Made by a program: the position numbers and the translations under genes. The notes under the pieces are model-generated. The model was not told the origin of the DNA, did no database searches, and saw only the letters and a program-made list of their open reading frames with translations. A stretch of 64,000 nt of DNA from assembly GCF_016919175.1 (NCBI RefSeq), contig NZ_JAFFPU010000033.1:1-64000 (forward strand). The letters run 5' to 3'. Positions 50,050 through 58,392 of the stretch are shown in pieces. Within the stretch, counting starts at the first letter, position 1; the number at the start of each line of letters is the position of its first letter. The stretch is from Leptospira ainlahdjerensis (lineage in GTDB: Bacteria; Spirochaetota; Leptospiria; Leptospirales; Leptospiraceae).

Positions 50050-51177
50050 TTAACTTTTGTTCCAAACGGTACGATTAACGTAATCCGTATAACTCTGAAC
50101 GATCGAAACTATTTTTTGCGAAACTATGCCCGCTGGGTAATCTTCAACAACTCGTTTCTTAGAATCACCCGATCGGTGTTGAGCCGTTACGATTTGGATT
50201 GAATCTATTATTCGTTCTTTTTTTAATCCACTCATAATTAAGGTTCCAACGTCCATACCCTCCGGACGTTCATGAGCATTTCGGATCGTTATTGCCGGAA
50301 GATTTAATAGTGAAGCTTCCTCTGTAATGGTTCCGCTATCCGACAAAATACAAAATGCCGACATTTGAAGGCGGACGTAATCTAAAAAACCGAAAGGTTT
50401 TAGAAATACTATCAAAGGGTTCATTCTAAGGTCACTGAAATTTTCCAACCGTTTTTTAGTTCTCGGATGCGTGGAAACAATAACCGGATAGCCGTATTCC
50501 TGGCAAATTGCATTCAAAGATTCTAATAAACTATGCAAATTTTCGTTCGTATCCACGTTCTCTTCCCTATGCGAACTAACGAGGAAATACTTTTGATCTT
50601 CTAATTTTAGAGTTTCGAGAATGTTAGACTTTTCGATTTTAGTCTCGTAGTATTGCAAAACCTCGTCCATGTGAGACCCAGTTTTTATGATAGTTTCCGG
50701 TCGAATCCCTTCCGCTAGCAAATATCGCCTCGCGTGTTCGGTTAAAACTAAATTGATGTCACTCAGATGATCTACAACTTTGCGATTTAATTCTTCCGGA
50801 ACACGCTGATCAAAACAACGGTTACCCGCCTCCATGTGGAAAACGGGGATTTTTTTTCTTTTAGCGGAAATGATAGAAAGACAAGTATTCGTATCTCCGT
50901 AAAGCAAGAGCGCATCTGGTTTTTCTAATTCGAAAACTTCGTCGGCTTTTAACAAAACCTGAGCAATAGTCGCAGTAGCTGAATCGCCAGCGACATTCAT
51001 AAAATAATCGGGCTTTCTGATTTCCAAATCATCAAAAAAAACCTGGTTTAATTCGTAATCATAATTCTGACCTGAGTGAACTAAGATATGCTTAAAACTA
51101 CGATCCAGCGCGGCAATAACTCGGCTCATTTTAATCAACTCAGGTCTTGTGCCGACGATGGTCATCACTTTAAGCAT
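50050..51177 (-). CDS. fnlC: UDP-GlcNAc 2-epimerase family enzyme (FnlC/WbjD-like)
   Basis: This is a 375-residue enzyme of the non-hydrolysing UDP-HexNAc 2-epimerase family. It begins VMTIVGTRPELIKMSRVI, followed by HSGQNYDYELNQVFFDDL, YGDTNTCLS and EAGNRCFDQRVPEE, with DSGTITEE in the donor site. It is predicted to epimerise UDP-2-acetamido-2,6-dideoxy-L-talose or its rhamno analogue at C-2. It overlaps the FnlA-like gene by 8 bases (ATGCTTAA). Confidence 0.87.
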   Translation of the reverse strand: MLKVMTIVGTRPELIKMSRVIAALDRSFKHILVHSGQNYDYELNQVFFDDLEIRKPDYFMNVAGDSATATIAQVLLKADEVFELEKPDALLLYGDTNTCLSIISAKRKKIPVFHMEAGNRCFDQRVPEELNRKVVDHLSDINLVLTEHARRYLLAEGIRPETIIKTGSHMDEVLQYYETKIEKSNILETLKLEDQKYFLVSSHREENVDTNENLHSLLESLNAICQEYGYPVIVSTHPRTKKRLENFSDLRMNPLIVFLKPFGFLDYVRLQMSAFCILSDSGTITEEASLLNLPAITIRNAHERPEGMDVGTLIMSGLKKERIIDSIQIVTAQHRSGDSKKRVVEDYPAGIVSQKIVSIVQSYTDYVNRTVWNKS

Positions 51178-52180
51178 TCAAACTCTCCTGAATAAAGTTT
51201 AGTTTTAAGAGAAGATCTTTCACTTGAGAAACGTTTAATCTTTCCGTATTATGTGAAGTGTAATCGTCTAATTGAGAGACTTTTTGCTCCCCCTCGACAA
51301 AATATTTGTTGTAATTAAGATCTCTATTGTCTGCTGGAATTCTATAATAGCGCCCCATATCGTCCGCTTTTGCCATTTCTTCTCTCGAAACCAAAGATTC
51401 GTAAAGTTTTTCGCCGTGCCTTGTTCCGATTATCGAGACAGAGCTTTTACTATTAAAAATTTCTAATAAAGCCTTTGCCAAATCTTCCACTGTCGAAGAG
51501 GGGGCCTTCTGGATAAAAATGTCACCTTGCCGCCCATGAGTGAAGGCGTGAAGCACTAGGTCAACGGAATCTTCTAAAGACATAAGAAAGCGTGTCATAT
51601 TCGGATCCGTAACAGTAAGCGGTATATTCTTTTTGATCTGCTCAATAAATAGAGGAATTACCGATCCTCTGGATGCCATCACGTTTCCATAACGAGTGGC
51701 ACACAGTACGGTTCCGTTTTCGCGAACAGTTCGAGACTTTGCTACTAATAGTTTCTCCGCCATAGCTTTGGAAATTCCCATTGCGTTGATCGGATAAACT
51801 GCCTTATCCGTACTAAGCAACACTACGCGTTCGACCCCGTTCTCAATCGCAGCATTGAGAACATTTTCTGTCCCTATTACATTAGTTTTAATCGCCTCCA
51901 TAGGATAAAATTCACAGGAAGGTACTTGTTTAAGAGCCGCCGCATGAAAAATATAATCTACGCCGATTGTAGCCTGAGAAATGCTCTCATAGTCTCGAAC
52001 GTCGCCAATATAAAATTTTACTTTCTCGTTGGATAAGGCGATTCGCATATCCTCTTGCTTTTTTTCATCGCGGCTAAAGATACGAATTTCCTTAACTTTA
52101 GTATCTAAAAACCGTTTTAGAACAGTATTTCCGAAAGAACCGGTTCCTCCGGTGATCATTAAAACTTTATTATCAAACAT
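51170..52180 (-). CDS. fnlA: UDP-GlcNAc 4,6-dehydratase/5-epimerase (FnlA/WbjB-like)
   Basis: This is a 336-residue extended SDR. It has the NAD motif TGGTGSFGNTV (10-20), STDKAVYP (123-130) and Met134-x-x-x-Lys138 in place of YxxxK, which is the signature of inverting dehydratases. It makes the 4-keto-6-deoxy-L-talo-type intermediate for L-FucNAc or L-QuiNAc. It overlaps fnlC-like and the reductase by 8 bases on each side, so the trio is translationally coupled. Confidence 0.88.
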   Translation of the reverse strand: MFDNKVLMITGGTGSFGNTVLKRFLDTKVKEIRIFSRDEKKQEDMRIALSNEKVKFYIGDVRDYESISQATIGVDYIFHAAALKQVPSCEFYPMEAIKTNVIGTENVLNAAIENGVERVVLLSTDKAVYPINAMGISKAMAEKLLVAKSRTVRENGTVLCATRYGNVMASRGSVIPLFIEQIKKNIPLTVTDPNMTRFLMSLEDSVDLVLHAFTHGRQGDIFIQKAPSSTVEDLAKALLEIFNSKSSVSIIGTRHGEKLYESLVSREEMAKADDMGRYYRIPADNRDLNYNKYFVEGEQKVSQLDDYTSHNTERLNVSQVKDLLLKLNFIQESLNA

Positions 52181-53069
52181 GCACGTTTTCCAAGTATTTA
52201 TCTTTATATTTTTTCATCGAAACGATAAGGTCCCGCCAAACCGACGGCTTATATCCAGTGACATTCTGAAACTTTAGAGAATTCAAAGAGCGATCTATTT
52301 TAATTTTCTCATCCGGAACTATTTTTATTTTTTTTTCGTAGATTTCCGCTATCAGATTTATTAGTTCAAATTTTGAAATTGGATCCGCAGAAACGTGAAA
52401 TATACCGTATAATTGTTCCATCGGAATAATATAATTTCTTAATATTTCGGCAATTTCACAGGTGGGTAAACCGGAAAAGATCGCGTTTTTATACCCGCTA
52501 ACCTCCTGTTTTTGAGATAGAAACCAGTTCACCAGCGAAAAATTCGAATTTAATTCATGTCCGATTATAGACGTCCTAATTGTAAAAACATTCTCCTGGT
52601 CAGAAATTTCTCCGATCTCTTTAGATTTACCATAAAGATCTTCCGCATTTGGAAAATCGGTCTCCTTATAGTTTCCGCCTTTCCCATCAAATACACAATC
52701 GGTACTCATCAGAATTAATCTTGCTCCAACCAACTTGCAAAGGTTTGCCAGACGATGCGGTAAAATTGCATTGATCGGAATTACGGTAAGTGGATCCTTC
52801 GCCGAACTTTGCTGTTTGATGATTCCAATACAATTGATAACGATATCAGGTTTTACCGAAGAGAAAAGTGATATCATTGAGTCCTGATCCAAGACGTCTA
52901 CGTTCCCCAGAATTCTCTCAGAGTGAATTTTCGAAAAATACTTTCGATATTCGAAGCTTCTTATCGTTCCGTAAACAATGTAGTCTTGATATTCTGAAAG
53001 AACATTAAAGATTGCGCTCCCTAACATTCCGGATGCACCTAAGACCAATATTCTTTTTACTGAAACCAT
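52173..53069 (-). CDS. RmlD-like 4-ketoreductase paired with the FnlA-like dehydratase
   Basis: This is a 298-residue SDR of the RmlD family. It has LGASGMLGSAIFN, MSTDCVFDG and LYGKSKEIGE catalytic motifs. In L-FucNAc pathways the second step is FnlB/WbjC with an added cupin domain, which is missing here. In L-QuiNAc pathways a stand-alone RmlD-like reductase (WbvR type) is used. The gene therefore leans to L-QuiNAc, but homology alone cannot fix the stereochemistry. It overlaps fnlA by 8 bases (ATGTTTGA). Confidence 0.82.
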   Translation of the reverse strand: MVSVKRILVLGASGMLGSAIFNVLSEYQDYIVYGTIRSFEYRKYFSKIHSERILGNVDVLDQDSMISLFSSVKPDIVINCIGIIKQQSSAKDPLTVIPINAILPHRLANLCKLVGARLILMSTDCVFDGKGGNYKETDFPNAEDLYGKSKEIGEISDQENVFTIRTSIIGHELNSNFSLVNWFLSQKQEVSGYKNAIFSGLPTCEIAEILRNYIIPMEQLYGIFHVSADPISKFELINLIAEIYEKKIKIVPDEKIKIDRSLNSLKFQNVTGYKPSVWRDLIVSMKKYKDKYLENVHV

Positions 53070-53108
53070 CTCTTTAAATTCCTAACCCAATCTTTGAATG
53101 TATCTTTC

Positions 53109-53966
53109 TTACTTAGTAGAACTCGAAGCATTCAAAATTTCATTGATTCCAGAGTCGAAAGTATATTTTGGCTCCCAGCCGAGTAAATTTCTCGCCTTTG
53201 AAATATCCGCGATCACATCGGATATTTCTTCTTTGCGCTCTACCAAATTGGAGACAATCGGCAAAGAGGTATTCGCAATTTTCTGAATTATCCCAATGAC
53301 TTCCTCGACGGAATAGGATCGACCGGATCCAATATTAAATATTTGGAAACCATCCAAAGGTTCACAAGCAGAAACAATCGCGTCAACCACGTCTCGCAAG
53401 AAAACATAATCGCGTTTTGGTTTTAAATCTAAAACCCGAATTTCATTCTTCTCTAAAATCTGCTTGATAATAGACGGAATTAAAAAATATTCCTTCTGCC
53501 CCGGGCCGTAAACATTAAATAACCGTAAAACCCTAACATTCAAATTTTTATATTCCGCGTAGAATTTACAAAGTTGTTCAGCCAAATATTTCGATAAGGC
53601 ATAAGGATTGTTAGGCGAAACAGAATCTAATTCCGAAATCGGTAATTTATTCACTCTTCCGTAAAGATAGGCGCTAATAAACACAAACTGCGCCTGTTGG
53701 GACTCCGCGTAATCCAGAGCGTTCTGAGTTCCCATCACATTCGAATTTATGAATAAATATGTATTCTTCCAACTTTCAGGTACAAAAGTATTCCCGGCGA
53801 GATGTACTACTGTTCTCGCTTTTGGAAGATTTATCCAAGTTTCTGGATTTGCAATATCGCCTGCTTTTCGGTCCAACGCAAAATATTGTAGATTCCTATT
53901 TTGTAGATTTTGGACCAATGCTTTTCCAATAAAACCGGAAGCCCCAGTTAAGAGAACATCAATCAT
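53109..53966 (-). CDS. NAD-dependent epimerase/dehydratase family protein (extended SDR)
   Basis: This is a 285-residue SDR. The nucleotide motif is LLTGASGFIGKAL (5-17) and the catalytic pair is Tyr122/Lys126 in YALSKYLAEQ. FISAYLYG replaces the more usual SSxxVYG. The C-terminal WEPKYTFDSGINEI is typical of sugar-nucleotide enzymes. It overlaps the nucleotidyltransferase by 8 bases (ATGATTGA), so it probably acts on the product of the LegB-like dehydratase, perhaps as a 4-ketoreductase. The substrate is inferred from context. Confidence 0.78.
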   Translation of the reverse strand: MIDVLLTGASGFIGKALVQNLQNRNLQYFALDRKAGDIANPETWINLPKARTVVHLAGNTFVPESWKNTYLFINSNVMGTQNALDYAESQQAQFVFISAYLYGRVNKLPISELDSVSPNNPYALSKYLAEQLCKFYAEYKNLNVRVLRLFNVYGPGQKEYFLIPSIIKQILEKNEIRVLDLKPKRDYVFLRDVVDAIVSACEPLDGFQIFNIGSGRSYSVEEVIGIIQKIANTSLPIVSNLVERKEEISDVIADISKARNLLGWEPKYTFDSGINEILNASSSTK

Positions 53967-54672
53967 AGAACAAACGATTCTTCATAGTTTCAAATTCGTC
54001 GATTGCTTTCTCATAATCATCAGGACGTCCAATATCCAACCAATAGCCGGAATGAGGAATTACAGAAATCCGCCTTTGTTTTTCGATGAGCTTTAGCATC
54101 AGATGGTCAAAACCGAACACTTCATTTCGAGGAATAAAATTCAAAACTTCCTGATTTACCATATAAACACCCATACTTACTTCGTAATCCTGAGTCGGCT
54201 TTTCGTGAAAACCAACCAACATTCCCTTCGAGTTTGTCTCCAAAACTCCGTAATCAATTTTCTGTTGCCTCTTTTTTGAAGAAATCGTATATACCGATTT
54301 CGAAGCAACATGTGTATTATAAAAACTTTCAAAATCGATATCCGTTAGGACGTCTCCGTTCATTACGAGAAAATTTTCAGGCAAATCGGAAATTAATTTC
54401 AGTGGCCCCATTGTTCCGAGAGCTTTATCCTCTAACGAATAATCGATTTCCACTTTCCATTTGGAGCCATCTTGGAAAAAGGCTTGAATCAGTTGCGCTT
54501 GATGATTCACCGCCATTGTAATATGGGAATAACCGTATCTTACCAATTGTTTTACGATAACTTCCAAAATAGGATAATCGCCAATCGGCATCAACGGCTT
54601 AGGAAGTACTGTAGTATAAGGTCTTAAACGTGTTCCCTTTCCGCCGGCTAAGATAACAGCCCTCTTAGACAT
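53959..54672 (-). CDS. sugar-1-phosphate nucleotidyltransferase
   Basis: This is a 237-residue NTP transferase of the GT-A fold. It has AVILAGGKGTRLRPYT, LPKPLMPIGDYPILE, LGTMGPLKLI, MNGDVLTDIDF and HEKPTQDYE. The short length and LGTMGPL resemble mannose/hexosamine-1-phosphate guanylyltransferases such as the PtmE catalytic part. It may supply an activated hexosamine for the LegB-like enzyme; the nucleotide is not certain. It overlaps legB-like by 8 bases (ATGTCTAA). Confidence 0.82.
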   Translation of the reverse strand: MSKRAVILAGGKGTRLRPYTTVLPKPLMPIGDYPILEVIVKQLVRYGYSHITMAVNHQAQLIQAFFQDGSKWKVEIDYSLEDKALGTMGPLKLISDLPENFLVMNGDVLTDIDFESFYNTHVASKSVYTISSKKRQQKIDYGVLETNSKGMLVGFHEKPTQDYEVSMGVYMVNQEVLNFIPRNEVFGFDHLMLKLIEKQRRISVIPHSGYWLDIGRPDDYEKAIDEFETMKNRLFYD

Positions 54673-55663
54673 TGTATACCTCCGCTTTATAAGCCTTCAG
54701 GTTTTCAGGATTTTTAAACCAATCGATAGTTTCGATTAACCCTCGCTTGAAGCCTTCGAGACCTTTATATTCAGGATTCCAGCTCAAGAGTTGTTTCGCT
54801 TTTTCATTGGAACACCAAAGACGTTCCACTTCGCTTTTATCAGGTCTAATTCGATCGGAATCCGAAATAATTTCGATATCTTGTTTTAGTATTTCTGCGA
54901 TCAGCTTAACCGTATCACCGACCGAAATTTCGAAACCGTTTCCTACGTTAATCACCTCTCCAATTCCTTTGGAAGAATTTAAAGCTGAAATGAATCCACT
55001 CACCGTATCCTTAATGAAATTAAAATCCCTCGTTGGCGAAACTGACCCAAGCTTGATTTTCGTTTTACCGTTTAAAATCTGCGATATGATCGTTGGGATG
55101 ATAGCCCTTGCAGATTGCCTAGGACCATAAGTATTAAAAGGTCGAACTGTGGTCACCGGTGTTTCAAACGAAGCAAAAAAGGAATAAGCCAATTGATCGG
55201 CGCCGATTTTACTTGCAGAATAGGGAGATTGGCCTTTTAGCGGATGTTCTTCGGTAATCGGGACGAATTGAGCAGTTCCATAAACCTCGCTAGTAGATGT
55301 ATGAATAACTTTTTGTAAATTTAAATCCTTCGCCGCTTGCAAAACGTTCAAAGTACCTTTGATATTCGTATCAATGTAAGTATCAGGAGAATGATAAGAA
55401 TACGGTATCCCGATCAAAGCAGCTAAATGTAAGACTGCATCCATTCCTTTTAACGCGGTTCTTACCCCGTTTGGATCGCGCACATCACCTAAAAAGACTT
55501 CAAATTTTCCTTTAACGTCAGGGTGACAATGATCCAACCAACCCCAGCTACCAAAAGAATTATAATAGATAAACGCTTTCACTTCGTAACCGGATCTGAC
55601 TAGAGCTTCCGTTAGATGCGAACCAATAAAACCATCAGCCCCTGTTACTAATACCTTCTTCAA
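54665..55663 (-). CDS. LegB-like NAD-dependent 4,6-dehydratase
   Basis: This is a 332-residue extended SDR. It has VLVTGADGFIGSHLTEALV, the dehydratase triplet region TSTSEVYG (122-129), YSASKIGADQ with Tyr148 and Lys152, and VRPFNTYGPRQSARA. The whole pattern matches LegB enzymes, which dehydrate UDP- or GDP-GlcNAc in legionaminic-acid pathways. No LegC aminotransferase, NulO synthase or CMP transferase is visible here, so the product is probably used differently. It is co-translated with the nucleotidyltransferase. Confidence 0.85.
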   Translation of the reverse strand: MKKVLVTGADGFIGSHLTEALVRSGYEVKAFIYYNSFGSWGWLDHCHPDVKGKFEVFLGDVRDPNGVRTALKGMDAVLHLAALIGIPYSYHSPDTYIDTNIKGTLNVLQAAKDLNLQKVIHTSTSEVYGTAQFVPITEEHPLKGQSPYSASKIGADQLAYSFFASFETPVTTVRPFNTYGPRQSARAIIPTIISQILNGKTKIKLGSVSPTRDFNFIKDTVSGFISALNSSKGIGEVINVGNGFEISVGDTVKLIAEILKQDIEIISDSDRIRPDKSEVERLWCSNEKAKQLLSWNPEYKGLEGFKRGLIETIDWFKNPENLKAYKAEVYNV

Positions 55664-55715
55664 TTATATACCTCTTGACTGTGCTATTAAAGGAAAGATT
55701 CGCTTTAGAATCGAA

Positions 55716-56798
55716 TTATACGCCGATTATTTTTTTCAATCGAGAAGTATATTTTACAGCTCGATAATCCTCGATCGCTTTTTTCCAATTTTTCTCAGCA
55801 ATTTTAAATATTTCCTTCTTCTGACCGACTATCGAATTCAAAATTGTTGAAATCGACTCGGCCGAACCCTCTTTAACAAGAAAACCGTTTATGTTCTCTG
55901 TGAAAATATCCAAAATGCCACTCTGTCCCGTAGTAACAACGAAACATCCCGAAGCATAGGCCTCTAAAATCGAAACTGGTTGACCTTCAAAAAACATCGT
56001 TGGTAAACAAAATACGTGTGCATTCTTAAACAATTCGTTTTTCATCGCGTCGTTTATCAAACCGTGATAATGCACGTTATTATGATTCCGGATCTTTAAT
56101 TCGAAGGCTGATTTTTCTTCCTCAGTATCAAAGCGTCCCGCAAAATCTAGAACACAATCCTTCTGTTTTTTAGATTCCATACCTAAAAAACCTTCAAGTA
56201 AAACGGAATATCCCTTTAGAGGGATCATATTACTAACGAATAATATTCTTAAAGGATCCAACCGTTTAAATTTTTGTTTAATCTCGTCCTCAGAAGCAAA
56301 AATTTCGTCCTGAGCAAAATTAGGTACGATCGAGATCTTGTCGCGGCTAACATAATTTTCGAAAATTTCAAGATGAGATTCCCCGGATAAAATCACTCCA
56401 CCAACCCGACTTAAAAAAAAACGGTTCACTCGGAAAAGAAAAGGGTATCTATCAAATAAAAGTTTTTTTAAACTTCCACCGTGAAGATGAACATACATTT
56501 TTCCAATTAAGCGAAAACAAATGGCGTAAATCAATAGATCCTTTAGATTACCAGCAAGCGATTCCGAAATTGTAAAGTAAAGGATATCCGAATTTTTCTT
56601 CTTGCGAAAAGTTTGAAACAGGACGTTTAATATTTCGATCACCCTGCGGAACGAATCCATCCCTTCTTTCAGACTTTGTTTTCGAAGGTTGACTACTTCT
56701 ACGTCATGTTCAGATACAAGACTATCGTAAAGAACCTTACTGACCAAAGAATGTCCGTTGATAGGAGGAGGAAGAGGCGCGATAAATAAAATTTTCAT
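55716..56798 (-). CDS. GT4 glycosyltransferase
   Basis: This is a 360-residue GT-B fold enzyme. It begins ILFIAPLPPPINGHSLVSKVL; the C-terminal donor domain contains LRILFVSNMIPLKGYSVL and a Glu-x7-Glu motif in EGQPVSILEAYASGCFVV. The donor is unknown; its place between the amidotransferase set and the LegB-like unit suggests one of those sugars. A 209-bp gap without a gene (56799-57007) separates it from hisF. Confidence 0.85.
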   Translation of the reverse strand: MKILFIAPLPPPINGHSLVSKVLYDSLVSEHDVEVVNLRKQSLKEGMDSFRRVIEILNVLFQTFRKKKNSDILYFTISESLAGNLKDLLIYAICFRLIGKMYVHLHGGSLKKLLFDRYPFLFRVNRFFLSRVGGVILSGESHLEIFENYVSRDKISIVPNFAQDEIFASEDEIKQKFKRLDPLRILFVSNMIPLKGYSVLLEGFLGMESKKQKDCVLDFAGRFDTEEEKSAFELKIRNHNNVHYHGLINDAMKNELFKNAHVFCLPTMFFEGQPVSILEAYASGCFVVTTGQSGILDIFTENINGFLVKEGSAESISTILNSIVGQKKEIFKIAEKNWKKAIEDYRAVKYTSRLKKIIGV

Positions 56799-57007
56799 AG
56801 GGAATAATGGGAAACCTTAAAGGTCAAAATACTGAGTTAGAGGTAATTTACGTTACACCACTTAGGAAAGAGATACATTGATCTTGAAAAGATCACCGCT
56901 AACTGTATTCACTTTATTTTGTTAACTACGTCTTAAGCAAACATTATATACATTCAACTCGAATTAAAAAATCGTGACCGAGAATTGTCAACGAAGACAG
57001 AAATAAA

Positions 57008-57775
57008 CTAACGATTAAACAACTGTTCTTTTTCCTCTCGATTCGGATAGTTTATTAATACTGCCTTATGAACGCCTTTATAAATGAACAGACTACCGGC
57101 GGCAACGCCAATGATGCCGACTTCTGAAATCAAGTCCTTCACGTTTCTTAACGACCCGGCGCCGCCTAACACGGTTAAAGGAACACCACACTCCTTTCTG
57201 ATTTTCTTAATCGTCTCCACATCATATCCTTCCATAGTGCCGTCTTTGTCTATAGAATTAAGAAGAATTTCTCCGGCGCCCAAGTCTATCGCAGATCGCA
57301 GAAGCTCTTCCGGGCTAATTCCGGTTTTCTTCGTTCCATTGTAGATCACAACCTCTTCTTTCTTACTAAAACCCGTTTTTTTATAATCGATAGCAACCAC
57401 TACGCTCTGGCTCCCCAAATAATCCGCCATTGCTCTAATCATTTTCGGATTCTCGATAGCAAGGGAACTTATCACTATTTTTTCAACGCCAAAACTTAAT
57501 ATCCGATTCGCTTGTTCTAAATTCTTAATACCTCCGCCATAACACAAAGGCATTCTACACTCGTTGGCTAAACGTTCGATGAGCCTAAAATCAGGATCCG
57601 TTCTTTCCTTACTGGCCGAAATATCAAGGACAGTTAATTCATCGGCCTCTTTTTCATTAAAAATTTTAACCGCATTGATAGGATCGCCTATATATCTTTC
57701 GTTATCGAATTTAACGGTCTTAACTAATCCACCGTCTTTTACTAAAAGGGCTGGGATGATTCTCGGTTTAAGCAT
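57008..57775 (-). CDS. wbuZ: HisF paralogue for sugar amidation (WbuZ-like)
   Basis: This is a 255-residue TIM-barrel protein. It aligns with HisF from MLKPRIIPALLVKDGG onward. The catalytic Asp11 of HisF is Leu11 here, whereas the equivalent of Asp130 is kept in VVVAIDYKK. The cyclase for imidazole glycerol phosphate is therefore probably inactive, as expected for the paralogues that deliver ammonia in sugar amidation. It starts 2 bases after hisH and acts with wbuX. Confidence 0.9.
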   Translation of the reverse strand: MLKPRIIPALLVKDGGLVKTVKFDNERYIGDPINAVKIFNEKEADELTVLDISASKERTDPDFRLIERLANECRMPLCYGGGIKNLEQANRILSFGVEKIVISSLAIENPKMIRAMADYLGSQSVVVAIDYKKTGFSKKEEVVIYNGTKKTGISPEELLRSAIDLGAGEILLNSIDKDGTMEGYDVETIKKIRKECGVPLTVLGGAGSLRNVKDLISEVGIIGVAAGSLFIYKGVHKAVLINYPNREEKEQLFNR

Positions 57776-57777
57776 AA

Positions 57778-58392
57778 TTAAAGTTTCGCGAAATTACGAA
57801 GTAAAGAAACTCCATTGTGATGACTTTTCTCGGGATGAAACTGAGTTCCGTAAATATTCTCCCGATTTACCGCGCACGTAAAATCACCTCCGTAATTCGC
57901 CACAGCAATCGATTCTTCAGCGTTCTCACATTCCATAAAATATGAATGAAGAAAATAAAATCTAGGTTCTTGTTCAAGATCTACGAGAAGAGGATTCTCT
58001 TTGGTGGAATGTACCTCGTTCCAACCTATCTGTGGAACGGTTAAATGAGAATTATTAGCTTCAAATCTAAATTTCTTCACGCGTCCTTTGATCCATCCTA
58101 AGCCGGGTTTTTCACCTTCCTCACTCTTATCCGCTAAAATTTGCATACCGACACAAACACCTAAGACCGGCATTTTCTTATCCAATATCAAATGACTAAG
58201 GACATTCAGAATCCCCGATTCCGTTAACTTATCGATGACGCTGTCAAAGGATCCGACGCCCGGCATGATTAGTTTCTGACATTCGGAAAGTTCTTCTTTC
58301 GTCTTCACAATTTGATGCGGAAAACCTAGTCCTTTCAGAACATTAGAAAAAGCTTTTAAATTTCCAACGCCATAATCCAAAATCCCAATCAC
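57778..58392 (-). CDS. wbuY: HisH paralogue glutamine amidotransferase (WbuY-like)
   Basis: This is a 204-residue class I glutaminase. The catalytic triad is present: Cys80 in VLGVCVGMQIL, and His186 and Glu188 in TQFHPEKS. The oxyanion strand PGVGSF is also kept. It is predicted to release ammonia from glutamine and pass it through the HisF-like barrel to the WbuX-type amidotransferase. The ATG overlaps wbuX by 4 bases. Confidence 0.92.
   Translation of the reverse strand: MIGILDYGVGNLKAFSNVLKGLGFPHQIVKTKEELSECQKLIMPGVGSFDSVIDKLTESGILNVLSHLILDKKMPVLGVCVGMQILADKSEEGEKPGLGWIKGRVKKFRFEANNSHLTVPQIGWNEVHSTKENPLLVDLEQEPRFYFLHSYFMECENAEESIAVANYGGDFTCAVNRENIYGTQFHPEKSHHNGVSLLRNFAKL

Noticed and set aside
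53109..55663. Complete legionaminic acid pathway
   Set aside because: Only a LegB-like gene is present; no LegC aminotransferase, synthase or CMP transferase is visible.
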